Source: Isochrysis galbana (Eukaryota; Haptophyta; Isochrysidales; Isochrysidaceae). Taken from it: 64,000 nucleotides of DNA. Shown here in pieces: positions 45,130 to 56,825 of this stretch. The notes beneath the pieces were generated by a model that saw only the letters and a program-made list of their open reading frames with translations, made no database searches and was not told the DNA's origin. Both the position numbers and the translations under genes were made by a program. The stretch is from the NCBI GenBank assembly GCA_018136815.1, contig CM030938.1, forward strand, positions 4,545,724-4,609,723. Direction: 5' to 3'. Positions within the stretch are counted from its first letter, which is position 1. Each line of letters opens with the position of its first letter.

Positions 45130-46485
45130 CCGAGCTTTTTTGTATTTGATGTTGCTATACACAATGTGTTCAAAGACCACGCGTGCACAAGCGCGTTTAC
45201 CGTGGAGGAATGCGAACAATACCTAAAAAATAATGATACATATATACAATACAAAGGAGAACACATCCCCCGCGATAGATTCTTGGGCACTTGGGAGAAC
45301 ATAGTGAGACACGCACACGACCTACTACAGGCGGCAGACCAGGAAACCACGGACGCCCAAACTCGCAACACAACAGTCAACACGACACCGAACACGAAAG
45401 ACCCAACTCCCGAGATCCGTATCAACCAAGAGGGAGAATACTTCGCCAAAGAGAGAAACGCCTGGTACGAAGTCGAACTCTCATACCTCGGCACCCCCAT
45501 CCTAGGCGACCATACGATCGCGGCTCCCGCTGACTTGGACCCATCCCCTCCGGCAAAATGGGGCGAAGGATACAAATCAAACAAGAGAACAGAATACCCG
45601 CTACCGGACGAATACACCCTAGACGGCAAGACAACGCTCGACGCGACAGAGGTGACACACCTAACGAGAGCCCTACGAACAGCCCAACACAAACGCCGAC
45701 GGCTCACGGGCCCCGACAACTGGGCGACGACACTAACACTACCGGACGATATCTGGGCACATCTGGCCAGGATCTACACCTCGCCCATGGCAACAGCGAG
45801 AGACACACACCTACACTTCAAGCACATAACACATAGGCGCATTGCCACGTCCAACAGATTCCCAGAACGGGACAAAGCGTGCCGCTTCTGCGAGACGGCC
45901 GACGAATCATCCACACACTTGGGAGAGTGCCCAAGACTAACGAAGATATTCGACACCCTTGACTCCCTAGCCCGACACCCAAGCGAGCCGGACAAACCAC
46001 GCGAGCAAGGCATCATAGACAGACTGTTTATGCACCCAAAAGGCTCATGCCCCAAGGCACTGGCAACACTATATATGCTAGCATGGAGATACATCGTAAC
46101 TGACTTTTACAGAATACAATACGACAACGCCACGTTCTCAGAAGAATCAGTACTAATACGGGTCTTGGAAAGATTCACGAAGCTAAGCAGGGCGCTAAAC
46201 TTCGCCAATTCAACAGACACCTCGCGAACCGCCCAGGCGGGCATGGGGAGGCAACCCAAAAAAAGGATAGACTTGGCCGACATCCGGCCACCATACGAAG
46301 TAGGCAATAATAACAGCTTGACCCCCAGTGCGGAGCTCGTATCCCTGGCAGAGAAACTAGGGATCGAACGAACACCAAATAGCGAGAGAGACCACAAGGC
46401 AATCGTGAGAACGGCGAAGAGCACGCCGAGACACCACATTTGGGGCAGCCACAGCACGCGAGGCCTGAACTTGGAGCTCCGTTAA
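45130..46485 (+). mobile_element. LINE ORF2 C-terminal region (zf-RVT domain)
   Basis: A 440-codon frame ending at the TAA at 46483. It is homologous along its whole second half to 33304-34260: KWGEGYKSNKRTEYPLPDEYTL, then HFKHITHRRIATSNRF, then CRFCETADESSTHLGEC (zinc ligands C-x2-C-x8-H-x4-C), and a long helical tail with LAWRYIVTDFYRIQYDNA. It is A-rich in codon third positions compared with host genes. The reverse-transcriptase core is missing, so it is a 5'-truncated copy, typical of LINE integration. It separates the ankyrin exon from unrelated DNA at 46486. Confidence 0.8.
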
Positions 46486-46870
46486 TCCTGCGGTCGACCG
46501 CGTGGTAGGGGTCCACCGCGTCATCATCGATGCCTGCGCGCGCAAGGAGGGTCGCAAAGGTGGCGATGACTGTGCCGTTCACGTGGAGAAGCCCGCAATC
46601 GGTGGACGCGGCATAGTGCACGCCGCTCATGTGCACCCCTTTCTGCCGGTACAGGAGGCACACACTCCCCACTCTTTCCGATGAGTTCTGCGTCACCGCT
46701 CCGCGAGCGGTGAACACGTCGTCCTTGCGATCGCACACGCCCCCCACCCCCCCACCCCCCTCTCCCTCTCTGCGGCCGGCCGCCCCGCGCCCCGCGAGAT
46801 CTACGCACTGTCTCTCGCTCGCCCCCCCCCCGCCCCCCCCCGGTTACGCCCGCCAAGAAATCCTTTGGAA
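46486..46870. other. Possible minus-strand exon and C-rich DNA
   Basis: Minus frame 46640-46486 (MSGVHYAASTDCGLLHVNG...) stops being natural exactly where the LINE begins, so it may be a host exon cut by the insertion. 46738-46850 is C-rich low-complexity. No family recognised. Confidence 0.35.
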
Positions 46871-46875
46871 CCACC

Positions 46876-47190
46876 TTAATAGGCAAAGATACCTATTATC
46901 TGGATATCTGGTAAACCGGTTACGGGTCTTATAGTGTACGTCCACAAATTTGGGTTCGACTCAATCAGCCTCCTCAGGGAATTGTTGCTCCCCCCCGGGT
47001 TGACCCCAACCGGCGGCGGCGGACTGATGCTGTCCAATGCTTCCGCCATAACCTGCATGGCAGATTTAGAAGTGGCATATGGCGGAAAGAGAGGTGTGAT
47101 GAATTTTTTAAAGTTATCGTCCATCTTTCTATTGATCCATTGCAATCGCTTGCGTACTACATCATCAGCCACCATTCCATTTATAGACAT
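46876..47190 (-). CDS. Hypothetical protein exon, about 104 aa
   Basis: Minus-strand frame from an ATG at 47190 to a TAG at 46876, lower in GC than its neighbours: MSINGMVADDVVRKRLQWIN, a Pro/Tyr segment (FITPLFPPYATS), SISPPPPVGVNPGGSNN, and TYTIRPVTGLPDIQIIG. No signal peptide or membrane span. Asn-rich composition unlike host genes here suggests transfer or a mobile-element passenger. I do not recognise it. Confidence 0.35.
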   Translation of the reverse strand: MSINGMVADDVVRKRLQWINRKMDDNFKKFITPLFPPYATSKSAMQVMAEALDSISPPPPVGVNPGGSNNSLRRLIESNPNLWTYTIRPVTGLPDIQIIGIFAY

Positions 47191-47479
47191 GGTTGAGCAC
47201 TGTGAGTTGGGTGCCTTTGCTCAAATACTAGACTTTTTTTTTGTGCCGGCGCATCGCGTATTTGGAAACGAGGGGTACCAAATGAAGGCAAACGACCTCA
47301 TAGCCGCAGAGCATGCGCCGATGGGATGCATGCCACGGGATGTCTGAGGCAAGAACATCGCGAGGGGCGACGGGGCGACGGGCGTGTGAGGGGAGGGGGT
47401 TCGTTCGGTTGAGGGTGCGAGGAGTCGGGGGGAGGGGCGTAGGTGGGGGGGGAAGGGCGGGGGGCGGGGGGGAACAGAA

Positions 47480-47630
47480 AACGCACGTAATAAGCGCGTA
47501 AGATTGGCGATATAACTGCCTTACAACCGCGCCACAATAACCGCTTACGTAAGCGCTTACACGCGTATAAGCGCTTATGAACGACGTAAAATCCAGAGTT
47601 GTAAGCGCTTACAACCCACAAAATTTTCTT
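47480..47630. promoter_or_regulatory. Cluster of AAGCGCTT-type palindromes
   Basis: Within about 110 bp: GCTTACGTAAGC, GTAAGCGCTTAC, ATAAGCGCTTAT and TTGTAAGCGCTTACAA, all perfect palindromes with the core AAGCGCTT or TTACGTAA. It lies about 140 bp upstream of the plus-strand gene at 47772 and beyond the minus-strand ORF at 46876-47190. It may be a cluster of dimer-binding sites for a divergent promoter. Confidence 0.55.
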
Positions 47631-47771
47631 CGCCCCATAACTATTATAATCTTTGGTAGGTAGATATGTACTACTACTAGTAAACAAACGAAAGGGCGCG
47701 GCTGGGGTGCAGGAGGCCGGACGTGTCAGCGACGGCGGCTGCGACGACGGCTGCGACTCCGAGTGTGGACG

Positions 47772-48616
47772 ATGGCAGAGACCGCCGGCTTCCAGCGTGC
47801 GTTTGGGAATGGACCGCTTGTGAAGGTGAAGGAGGGCGTGTGGGCAGTTGAGGTGCGCTTCATCCTTCCCGTCATGCCGTACAACGTCTTCGCGTTCAAG
47901 CGCACTATGACCGTGGCGATGCTGCCAGACGGCGACCTCGCTCTCTTCAACACAGCACGCCTCAAACCTGAGCAGGAGGAAGAGGTGAGGGCTCCAAGCC
48001 TGCCGGAGTGAGGGAGATTCGGCATTGGGTGAGTGCTCGGTATAGGCGCTACCTTCCTTCAAACCCCCCTCCCACCCACCGACCCTGGCCCTTCCCGCCG
48101 TAGATCAGCAAGCTCGGCCGCGTGAAGCATATGCTCACTCTTGCGAGCGCGCACGGGAGTGATGACCCATACTTTGCGGCCAAGTACCCTGAGGCCATGA
48201 TGTGGACACCCGAATCGCTCAAGACGGGCGCTCCTCCGGGTGTGGAGGTCATCCACGTCCCCGTCGGCGAAGGTCACGCCGATGTCATGTGCTTCCTCGC
48301 GCACCTCAAGCTGCTCATCACATGCGACGCCGTGCAGAACTACCCGGCCGGCTGCAGCCAGTCGGGCGGCTGCCGGCAGGGCAGGGGCGGCGACTGTCTG
48401 TTCCCAATGCTCGGCTTTAAAGGCGAACTGACAACCCCAGCCATGTATTTCAAGGAGACCCACTCAGACCGCAAGGCCGTCAAGGCACTCTTTGATGACG
48501 TGATGAAGCTCGACTTTGACACCATTGTGTGTGGTCATGGGCCGCCAGTCGCCACGAACGCCAAGACCATCTGGGCCAAGTCGATCGCGGAGAACAAGAG
48601 CTTCAGGGGCATTTAA
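47772..48616 (+). CDS. Metallo-beta-lactamase-fold-like protein (degenerate), 241 aa
   Basis: Two exons in phase 0: 47772-47984 (donor GTGAGG) and 48104-48616 (acceptor CCGTAG), ending TAA. The layout follows proteins of the DUF4336/MBL-fold type: an N-terminal beta-rich part (VWAVEVRFILPVMPYNVFAFKRTMTVAMLPDGDLALFNT), a loop at the place of the metal motif (LASAHGSDDPYFAAKYP) that lacks H-x-H-x-D-H, then CFLAHLKLLITCDAVQNYP and a terminal CGHGPPV. Loss of the HxHxDH ligands suggests no hydrolase activity or an altered metal site. Function is unknown. The assignment rests on pattern recognition of the strand order, not on a search. Confidence 0.55.
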
Positions 48617-48944
48617 AGAGCGCTTTGAGCCGCGACACATGCGCGTGCCGTGCACGTGCAAACGAGTGGAACATTTAGTAAGAGGTGGGCAGCGCGGATT
48701 GCTACGCGTGCGGTCCATGGCGCACCATCGACACCTTGGGATCGCTTCTTTCAGAAATGGGGCAGTCTACTCGGTCATTGAGTGGTGCATGTTGCGCGCG
48801 CAATTGTGCACGCCTTTGCTGCGTCAAACTCGGAAGAAGCCGCCGCGCCACCTTCCGTATAAGCGTGCCAACGTTCTTGCTCTTCATCGGAGCTTCTTTG
48901 TGCGTTTGCTGCCTCACGTAAATATCCTTGCCAATAGTGTCAAA

Positions 48945-49161
48945 AATATTGTTATTGTTTTAGCGATGAAGCGCGCCCCGACCCACGACGCCCCAAAGGG
49001 CCGCCCCAAGCCGCCGGAGCCGAAGCGCTCGCAGGCCTCCGCCCCACCTGACAACGACGTCGACATGGGCCATGACATGGCCCCCCGTCCTCGCCTCCCC
49101 AACAGCCACAGAAGCAGGGAACAGGCAGAGCCCTGTTCCCTACAGACCAAGGCTAGGGACT
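48945..49161 (+). mobile_element. Decayed LINE ORF1 start, family (ii)
   Basis: ATG at 48966 opens MKRAPTHDAPKGRPKPPEPK, the same as 34450 (minus) over GRPKPPEPKRSQASAPPDND. It is preceded by a decayed version of the ATTGTTATTGTTTTAGCG box. It ends after about 65 codons. Confidence 0.65.
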
Positions 49162-50278
49162 AGGAGAAGCAGTTAACTAGTTAACTCAGTTAGTGGTTGT
49201 TAGCTACCTCCTGAATAGCGCAAGTAGTTAACTAACAACTAACTGCCCCCAACTCGCAAGTAACTACTATTGACTCGCAGGTAACTAGGGCTGAGCAAGT
49301 CTCCTTCGCAGTTAACTACACGAACGGCGTCGGAGTTTCGCACTGCGCGCGGCCCACCATAACTAAACCTAGATAGGGTAAAAAAGTGAAATACAAACGC
49401 ATGAATGATAATAATTATGTTTTGCCACAGCTCATAACCATCTTCAAAAGCTTTCACACAACCAGTCACAAGTCTATCTAGCTAGACGTCTAGACTTATT
49501 ACATTCCTCCATCATTACTACTACTACTACTACTAGCTACTAGCTAGTATAGTAGGTAGTAGTATTCAATTCGTGTTGTACGCTGCCACAAGCTAGCGCT
49601 CGAGCGTCGAATCCTTCACAGCCTTACGGAGGTCACCATGCATTGCTCCGGCCGCGTAAAAACACACTTTCGACCTCGGTTCGTCCCGCCCTGCAACTGC
49701 AGCGTTATTGGCAAGCTGCTCGACGGTCTCGAAATCCTCCTCGGCGCCATCGTCGGATCGTCGGAGTTCGTCGGCGTTGGACGGAGGTTGGAGGGAGCAG
49801 GGATTGAGGGACTGGGGGAAGGCGAGAGGGGGGCCTCCCTGTACTGTACATATCATAATTCATCTCTATTATTATAGTAGTAATATTTTTATATCTACTA
49901 GCTACTAGCTATAGCTACTAGATAACTACTAGTTAACCACCAACCAACTTAGAAAGTCAGAAACCACGTAACTAGCAGGTAACTACTGCCAAATACATAC
50001 AACCAGTTAACTAACTACCCCTCAAATGGCTACTAACTAGTGCCCCCCAACGTTGATGTTGATAGTTAATTACAGTCCCTGGCCTTGCTACAGACCAACA
50101 GAGCCAGAATCTGGCTCTGCCGCCTGCCTCCTCCGGCCTGCCTCCCCAATAAGGACTCGACATGGTGGGTGGCAGCGCTGCTGCCACCGCGAAGGCTTTC
50201 GATTCGCCATTAGCCCGGTGTCCGAGCTATCCGTGACAGGCTGCCGCCACGGGAATTTTTGATATAGAGGCTTGAGCT
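49162..50278. repeat. AGTTAACT-rich and CTAGCTA-rich region
   Basis: The palindrome AGTTAACT or close variants occur repeatedly at 49170-49315 and again at 49920-50025. (CTA)n/CTAGCTAG repeats lie at 49514-49560 and 49895-49935. The two sides flank a GC-rich core (49600-49850) with an 87-codon minus frame (EEDFETVEQLANNAAVAG) of no known family. The overall plan resembles a non-autonomous element with AT-rich ends, but no clean terminal repeat was found. Confidence 0.45.
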
Positions 50279-51124
50279 TCATGGGCATGCCCCATTTCTT
50301 CTGGTGGAAATAAAATTTGAACCTTCGACATCTAGTGGTTGTTGCGGCGTACCTTGATTGGCATACATAGCTTCTCCAGGCGAGACGGCGTGCGGGAGCG
50401 CAAGGTCTTCGTCGAGCAGGGCCACCTGTGTGACCGTGGAGGGAGACGTGGTTAGTCTTCTGTTTGGTTGTGTTTCTCTAGGGCCCAATGGGCTCAGTGT
50501 GCCTTCAGCGCTATCGCTTCCTCTCGAGGATTTTGAGTGGGGTGTATTTTGTGTTGGCCCATTTTCGTGTTTGTGTTTGCTGTGGTGGACCTCTGAGGCC
50601 GGTGTCATGCTCGTCACCCTGGCGCCCGAGACGCGGCCTTCTGCCCGTCCTTCGTCGTCGCTGTAGAGTGCCTCTCCGGTGTCGTCTTCTCTGTTGTCTC
50701 TGTCCCCCTTGTTGGGGGCCCACAGCTGTTCAGTGTTCATGACTTTTTTCGTCATACCCCCATGGGGGTCTTGTTTATGATGGTGCCGGGCCAGCCCCTC
50801 GCGCCGGAGCACGAGGGCGGTACCGCGGCTTTGTAGGGGCCAGGCCCGGAGGCCTTCCCTGTTGGATCGTCCCTCTTGTGTGGTGTGGCTGGGGTGGCTG
50901 TGTGGAGTGGTGTGGGTGTGCTGCATGCTGGCTGCTGCCAGCATGCAGGCTGTTGTGTCCCCGTTCTCGGGGGTGAGCGGGCGCGGCCCGCTGGCTCCTA
51001 TGCCTACCTGGTCGGGCGGGTCGTCTTGGCGTGGTCGCTTCGGCGACATTGGCGTGTCCATGAACGCTTCGTCCATGGCGGCGAGGGCGGCGGCAGCGAG
51101 GGCGGGAGGCGGCGCGCGCTCCAT
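50279..51124 (-). mobile_element. LINE ORF1, family (iii), 281 codons
   Basis: Intact minus frame from the ATG at 51124 to a TGA at 50279. It begins MERAPPPALAAAALAAMDEA, then MDTPMSPKRPRQDDPP, and continues Ser/Thr/His/Glu-rich. The first 50 codons match 58509 on the plus strand. It is preceded by the hairpin box CTATCAGT-TT/AA-ACTGATAG at 51129-51146. Family knowledge suggests a non-LTR ORF1 with a disordered N terminus; no zinc knuckle is visible. It has no ORF2 after it. Confidence 0.7.
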
Positions 51125-51686
51125 GACCCTATCAGTTTACTGATAGTTCGGCTCGGATTCTACGTATACCTGGCGGATTGAACGTTGCCACACATTCAAC
51201 CGGCGACGGAGAGGGAGGAGGAAGGGTTTACGGCGGGAGTCGCGGCTGGGGAAGCCCCGGATAGAAAGACGGGCTCCAACTCATCCAAGATTGGAGGCGG
51301 GTTAGCGGGCTTGAGTGTTGGCGAGTGTGGCGACGGAGCCAGGAGGGACTCATGCGGCATGCGGCGGCGTTGTGCAAGGAGACAAGCGCGCAAACCAGGC
51401 GAGGTAACCAGGAAGGAACGCGGCGGAGCATGTAAAGAGCGCGGGTCGGCCGGTCAGTCCTTATAACCGTAGAGGGTCGATTGCGCACGTAGCAGGGGTA
51501 GAGGGTCGTATCGCGGATGCGACAATGTACAGTGTAGTGCGTAGTGCCCCCGTGCCGGCTTGGACTTGTTGGCAGGTTTGCTAGGGGCCATGGGAGGCTG
51601 GGGAAGGGCACGGGCGCGCCCACGAAGCGGGCACGCGCACGAAGCTCAAGCCTCTACCGTCAGGGATCTCAGCTTGTCACTCGGAG

Positions 51687-51869
51687 CCTGGATGGGAAAT
51701 ACGGTGCTGGGGCCTGCAAATACAGCCCAATACATATGTATTGGGCCTCCGGCCAAATACGTTTCAAATACATTCGAGGCCTATCACCCAGGACGCGCTT
51801 CAAATACAGCCAAATACATATGTATTTAGCCTCTGGCCAAATACGGTAAATATGTATTTCCCATCCAGG
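51687..51869. mobile_element. 183-bp element with 16-bp perfect terminal inverted repeats
   Basis: CCTGGATGGGAAATAC at 51687-51702 and its exact reverse complement at 51854-51869. Inside are two copies of a unit carrying AAATACAG-CCAATACATATGTATTGG-GCCTC-GGCCAAATACG; the first centre is an 18-bp palindrome and the second a 16-bp one. No target-site duplication is evident. It is a MITE-like or foldback element, or a hairpin RNA source. Confidence 0.65.
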
Positions 51870-52585
51870 AATTGGAGCCAAAAATTTTGAAAACTTCCAA
51901 AAAAGCCAAATAAAGCCAACGCACAAACTACTGGTAAAGAAGCCCTGCCTCGGCGGTCGACTCCTTCATCAGGGCAGGTGGATAGGTTGCTCCGTCATGT
52001 CTACAAAACAACTACCCCCCCCCCGGTCCCCCCCCGGCCTTCCCTACCACCCCGCTCGCTCTCCCCCTCCTTTTCCCCTCAGGGCGGAAATCACGTAACT
52101 ACTCAAAAGTCATCTATATCTGCTAAGGAGGAGATACTCAACCCCCTGGGTTCCCAGCACTTCCTCACATTCTCCCATCCCAGTTTCTTTCACATATAAA
52201 CGCCCCCAAAATTGATGAAATCAACCCCTTTGGGATCCCCTCTCCTCTCGTCGCCCCGGCCAACTCTCCTCCTCCTCTCTTCCCTCCCCCCCGAGGCTCA
52301 CGCGCGCGACTCTCTCTCTCTCTCTCTCTCTCTCTCATCCCCCTCTCTTCTCCTCCTTTCGCCCACCTTCCCGCAGAGTGCTCTCGTCAAAATATTACAT
52401 AATCAAGCTTGACAACTCTCTTGCAAAGCATGCCTCCCGCTCCTTTCAGCCACTCGACCTTCCTCGCTTGCCCTCCCCCTCCCCCCTTCTCTTTCTAACA
52501 TACTGCTCCTCAACAATCACGATTTCCCTACCCTCGCCTCGACGTCTCCCTCCCCCCCTCTTTCCCCTTGCCACCCCCCATCCCA
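51870..52585. other. Upstream region of the glycosyltransferase gene
   Basis: Includes a short CT run (52311-52337) and C/T-rich leader DNA right up to the ATG at 52586, probably promoter and 5' UTR. 51150-51686 (left of the small element) is also without a supported gene. Confidence 0.45.
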
Positions 52586-55500
52586 ATGTCCACCCTCCCC
52601 CTCTCCTGGCTCTCCGACGACCCCTCGACCCCCATCGACGAATCTCAGCATCCATTCCTGATCGAAGGGTCCGACTTCACTCCCTTCCCTCCCCCGCCCC
52701 CTGGCGTCGCCCTGGTTCGGCCCTGGGCCCTCAATCAGACCCTCGTCGGCTTCATCCCCGGCCCTCCTGCATCCGAATTCGATCTCCTCTTCTTATTCAC
52801 ACTTCTAGCGGCGATGTGGCTGTACTTCTCGTGCAGGATGCACTCATGCTCCTCCGTCGCCGCCGGACTCACCATGCTCGCTGTGCAAACAGCGCTGATT
52901 GTGGGAGCGTGGGTGACGGGGCCGTACGCGGGTGAGGGCATCGAGTGGCCAAAGGGGCCTGTCTTCTGTGTCTTCGTCAACGGACCCTCGTGCTGGGGGA
53001 TGGACGCGATACAGTGGGTCCTGTTCTTTGTCTTGCTCGCGTGCAATGCAGCGGGCACGCTCGCTGCTGTGCCTGCGGCGGGGGCACTCGTGAACAGGAT
53101 CTTTGACCCGGCGCTCGCATCGTGGTCGTATGATGAGGTGCTAGGCGAGCAGATCAAGGCGCCTTCTCTGACGGTTCTCGTGCCGTGCTACATGCCAAAC
53201 GAGCAGCAGCTGATCCGACAGACCATCGACCATATTCTCCAGCACCTCCGCTACCCTCACGGTTTCACTCTCATCGTGTGCTACAATACGCCCAAGCCGC
53301 TCCCGATTGAGGCTGAGCTCGCTGAGCTTGATGGCACCACCTACACCAACGAGCACGGAGAGGGCGAGCACACCCTCACGGTGCGAGCGGCGCAGCGGCG
53401 CGTGCTCACCCGTATCTTTCCTGCCCATCGCCACCCTTCGCCCCGTCACACAGGTAATGCGCGTCAATGACTCAACCTCCAAGGCACACAACCTCAACGC
53501 GGCAATGGACGTCGTCAACACGGAGAACGTCGTCATCTACGACGCCGACCACCACCCTGACCCGGGCTCGCTGATGATCCTCACCTCCTTCATGCAGGTT
53601 CACGCCACGGCGTGCCACACCTGCCCTCGCACGATCGTGAGCGCCTCGGTTCGAACCCTCCCTCCACCCTCATCCCTGTTCGCCTTCTGCAGGGCCACCG
53701 TTGCTCATGCGTCCAAGGCTCAACCTACCTACGCGTCACCAACTCGCTGCTCGCGCTCATCATCAACGCCGAGTTCTTCGTCACGCACTTTGTCATCTTC
53801 CCCGCCCAGCAGGCTGCCTCGGGCACCGGCTTCTTTGGTGGCTCCAACGCGCTGTGGCAGTCGGACGTGCTGCGGCGGCAGGTCTTTAGGCATGACGTGC
53901 AGACTGAGGACATTGAGCTCTCTGCAAGGACTCTGCTCAGCGGCAACGCTAAGATCCGCTTCTGCCCTGAGGCGCGCTCGGGCGAACTTCCGCCTGCTTC
54001 CTTCTCCGCGCTCTTCAAGCAGCGAATGCGGTGGGCCATTGGATGGGACCAGGTGTGCCGCGCGCACCGCACCATGCTCGTCTCGCCTTGCTTACCCGCT
54101 CAGAACTCACGCTTGCTGCCGCCTGCAGGTGACCAAGCTGCACTTCCGGCGCATCGCCAAGGCGCGGCTGCATCCGTGTAAGAAGCTCTCGCTCTATTAC
54201 ATACTGCCCGCGCGATGGCTGCTTCTCGTGCTTTCGCTCATCACCGTCTTTGCCGTGCCGGCAATGGCCGTCATCGAGATCCCGATGGCCGGCGCGTACA
54301 AGATTTATACCGACCCGTGGTCGGTGAGCGGCTGCTCCCCTCTCCCCCTCCCCGCCCTGCACCCATCGCCAACCGCCCGATTCCCCTGCGCCAGGTGCCG
54401 GACGTGCTGCATCCTCTCCTTTGGGGCAACACGCGGCTGCTTGCCCAGTATCAGTGGATGTGCTTCCTAACTCTCTTCGCAGTGGTACTTATCAACGCAT
54501 GCCTCTATGAGTGGCGATACCCGTGGCGCATCATCGTCATCTGTTTTTTTGTCATGTTTGGCCAGGTGCACACGCCACCGGCGGGCCCGTCGCGTGCGGT
54601 CGGCCGACGCGTCTCTGCGCATTACACCACACCCCCGCGTCCTTTGCTCGCGTCAGATCTATCTGCTCATCAACCTGACGCTGATGATCATGTCACTCGT
54701 CCGCATCTGTCGCGGCACTGACTCTGGGTGGGTCGTCACTGCTCGCGCCGCGGAGTCCAAAAAGAAAGGGATACTCGGCATAAACAAATCAGACTCCTTC
54801 AGCGACTCCCTCTCCCATCTTGGCTTCAAGGTGGCCTCTCGCATCGACCTCGAGGGGCTCGCTCGGCAGGTGCGGCCGCGCCGCCTGTCTCGCCCACGCA
54901 CCCTCGATCTCTCACCACGCTGCATGCTGCGACTTGTAGATGCGCGAGTCAACAATCGGCATCTTTGGCGCCGACTTCGCCACTGCGGGCGCCGCTTCTG
55001 AGCGAAAAGCACCTGAGCTGGCCGAGGACCCGTCAACAGTCAGCATCACTGGTGCACGCGCCGCCTGCACGCCGTCCGCACGCCGCCCGCACCACGCCGC
55101 CCGCACGCCGCTCAGCCCTTGTTAGCCTCACGCTGCAGGCAACACTCCACAGCGACGCAGCCGACTGGCCGCCGACATCGACGAGGATGCTACCGATCTC
55201 CTCACTGCGCCTGCTACCAATCGTTCGCTCTCTGCCATCCGTGCTTGTTCCTCCTACTCTAGCTCTCCGCAGTCTCCCTACTCTGCCCCCATCGGCCGTC
55301 AACACACCTCCTACTCACGCCTTGGCGCCGGCCACTCGGAGGATGTCAGCGGCAACGGCGTAGTCCTCTTCTCAGATGGCGCGCAGCGCAGGCGCGCGTC
55401 GATGTCCGCCGACAGCAGGTGCGTCGCGCCCGTCGACGGCACGGGAACTACGCTCCGTTCCTGAAGTGGGCGCCGTGCCGCACCCCACATTGCACACATG

Positions 55501-55682
55501 CGGCGGAGCCCAGCCTTTCCCTCCTTCCCTTGCCCTGCAGCTGGCGCGAATGGGTCTCGGGTCACTACTCAGGCTGGTTCAGCGGCAACCCTAGCCGCCG
55601 CTACTCAAAGGGTCGTGCAGGCGGTGCGGGGGACCCCGACTCCTCAGAGGGCAGATCCACCACCCTCATGGCGCTGCTATGA
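52586..55682 (+). CDS. Membrane glycosyltransferase, family GT2 (QxxRW type), 794 aa
   Basis: Nine exons: 52586-53380, 53454-53597, 53693-54052, 54129-54323, 54395-54565, 54657-54869, 54940-55038, 55153-55418, 55541-55682. Phase fits throughout; the 55038 donor (GTCAGC) is the least certain. Three N-terminal membrane spans (about 65-82, 92-111, 142-163) precede the GT2 domain: LTVLVPCYMPNE from 195, STSKAHNLNAAMD, the D-x-D motif at 295-297 (YDADHHPDPG), TGFFGGSNALW, TED at 384-386, and QRMRW at 423-427. Further spans lie at about 455-483, 518-536 and 541-573, with a Ser-rich cytosolic tail. D, DxD, TED and QxxRW together mark processive synthases such as cellulose, chitin or hyaluronan synthase, which polymerise and export a polysaccharide. 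The product cannot be read from sequence. It is probably Golgi or plasma membrane, for cell-wall or scale glycans. Confidence 0.87.
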
Positions 55683-55689
55683 ACTTGGT

Positions 55690-56235
55690 CTGTGCTGCCG
55701 TTAGGCAATAGGCGCCGCTGCGCCGAATTGCCTCCGGGAATCCAAGCGGCCGGTCATTTTCCTCACAGATTCATAGGGACCGTGGCGATTGATGCGTGCG
55801 TCACATTTTGCCATCGCGGCCTGCTCGCCCACAGACGGGTACGATGGCAACAGTCCTAGGTCGGCGCCCTGCACGTCTCCACCATCGGCGAGGGCGGGGC
55901 TCGCGCGGGACTAGCATTCCGCCGTTCACTAAATGTATGCGGTTTCTGCTTGGGGAGTTTGTCCTTGGGTTGTCTTGCCACTCAATTCGAGGCCCACCTC
56001 GGCACCGCAACGCCCATCGGAGAGTAAAGCGCTGCCCGAACGATATTTGGAAGCCGTGCGCTTTTCTGGCAGTGGCACGACGGATTGGCTGAGTGTGGAG
56101 CGCCGAGCTATAATGTGCACTGTGTTGTGTCTCGATCTATTGCTATAGACCCGGGGGGGGGGGGGGGATGCGATGTATGCAGTGTTGAGAAAAACATCTG
56201 AAGATTCAGGGCTAACACCTATTGCTAGACCCGCG
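55690..56235. other. No gene recognised; 17-base G-run
   Basis: A G homopolymer lies at 56151-56167. Otherwise only short frames. The right edge is the 5' end of the next LINE. Confidence 0.45.
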
Positions 56236-56239
56236 CAAA

Positions 56240-56825
56240 AAAACTATTGTTATAGTTTTAGCGATGGAGCGCGCGCCGACCGCTCCCAGTCCTACGACGC
56301 CACGACGCCCCAACGGGGCCGCCGGAGCCCAAGCGCTCGCAGGCCTCAGCACCGCCTGACAACGACGTTGAAATGGCATCCTCGCCCCCGCCCTCTAGGC
56401 ACCCACCCAAGCAAGAAACAGGTACAATCCTATTCCCTGCAGACACCCAACACCAGAGACCAGAGCCAGGCCCTCCAAACCACCCCCCTCGCCCTGCCTC
56501 AGGATCAAGGACTCCCTGTGGTGTGTGGCAGGACTGCTGCCACCCCCACGGCGGCCACTCCTACTCCTACCATCAGTGCACCCCTAGTGGGCGTGCACTT
56601 CACTCAACAAACAATTCAAGGAGCCTTCCAGGCTGCTTCCAATCTTGCTCCAACAACCCAGCGCTCGTATGCGGAGGCAGCACAGTCAGCACAGCCGGCC
56701 CCTAAAGTGAAGAATCCTAAAGGGGCCACAGCCCAGGGCGTATGGGTTCACGTTGACACGCCCTCGAGGGCCTATTACAGTAGCTTGGGCAAGGTGTTAA
56801 CCCATCTGGCCTCTTGCAAGTGTTG
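56240..56825 (+). mobile_element. LINE ORF1 fragment with hairpin box, family (ii)
   Basis: AAAACTAT-TGTT-ATAGTTTT (8-bp stem, 56240-56259) and AGCG, then ATG at 56264 (MERAPTAPSP). The frame breaks within 30 codons; the natural continuation in other frames includes GVHFTQQTIQGAFQAASNLA and SYAEAAQSAQPAPKVKNPKG to 56823. The latter resembles the basic linker of LINE ORF1 proteins. Pseudogene copy. Confidence 0.65.

Noticed and set aside
55039-55152. Coding continuation of glycosyltransferase exon 7 to 55125
   Set aside because: Reading on gives Arg/Ala/Pro-rich sequence and breaks phase with the next exon; the GTCAGC donor at 55039 restores it, though it remains the weakest junction.
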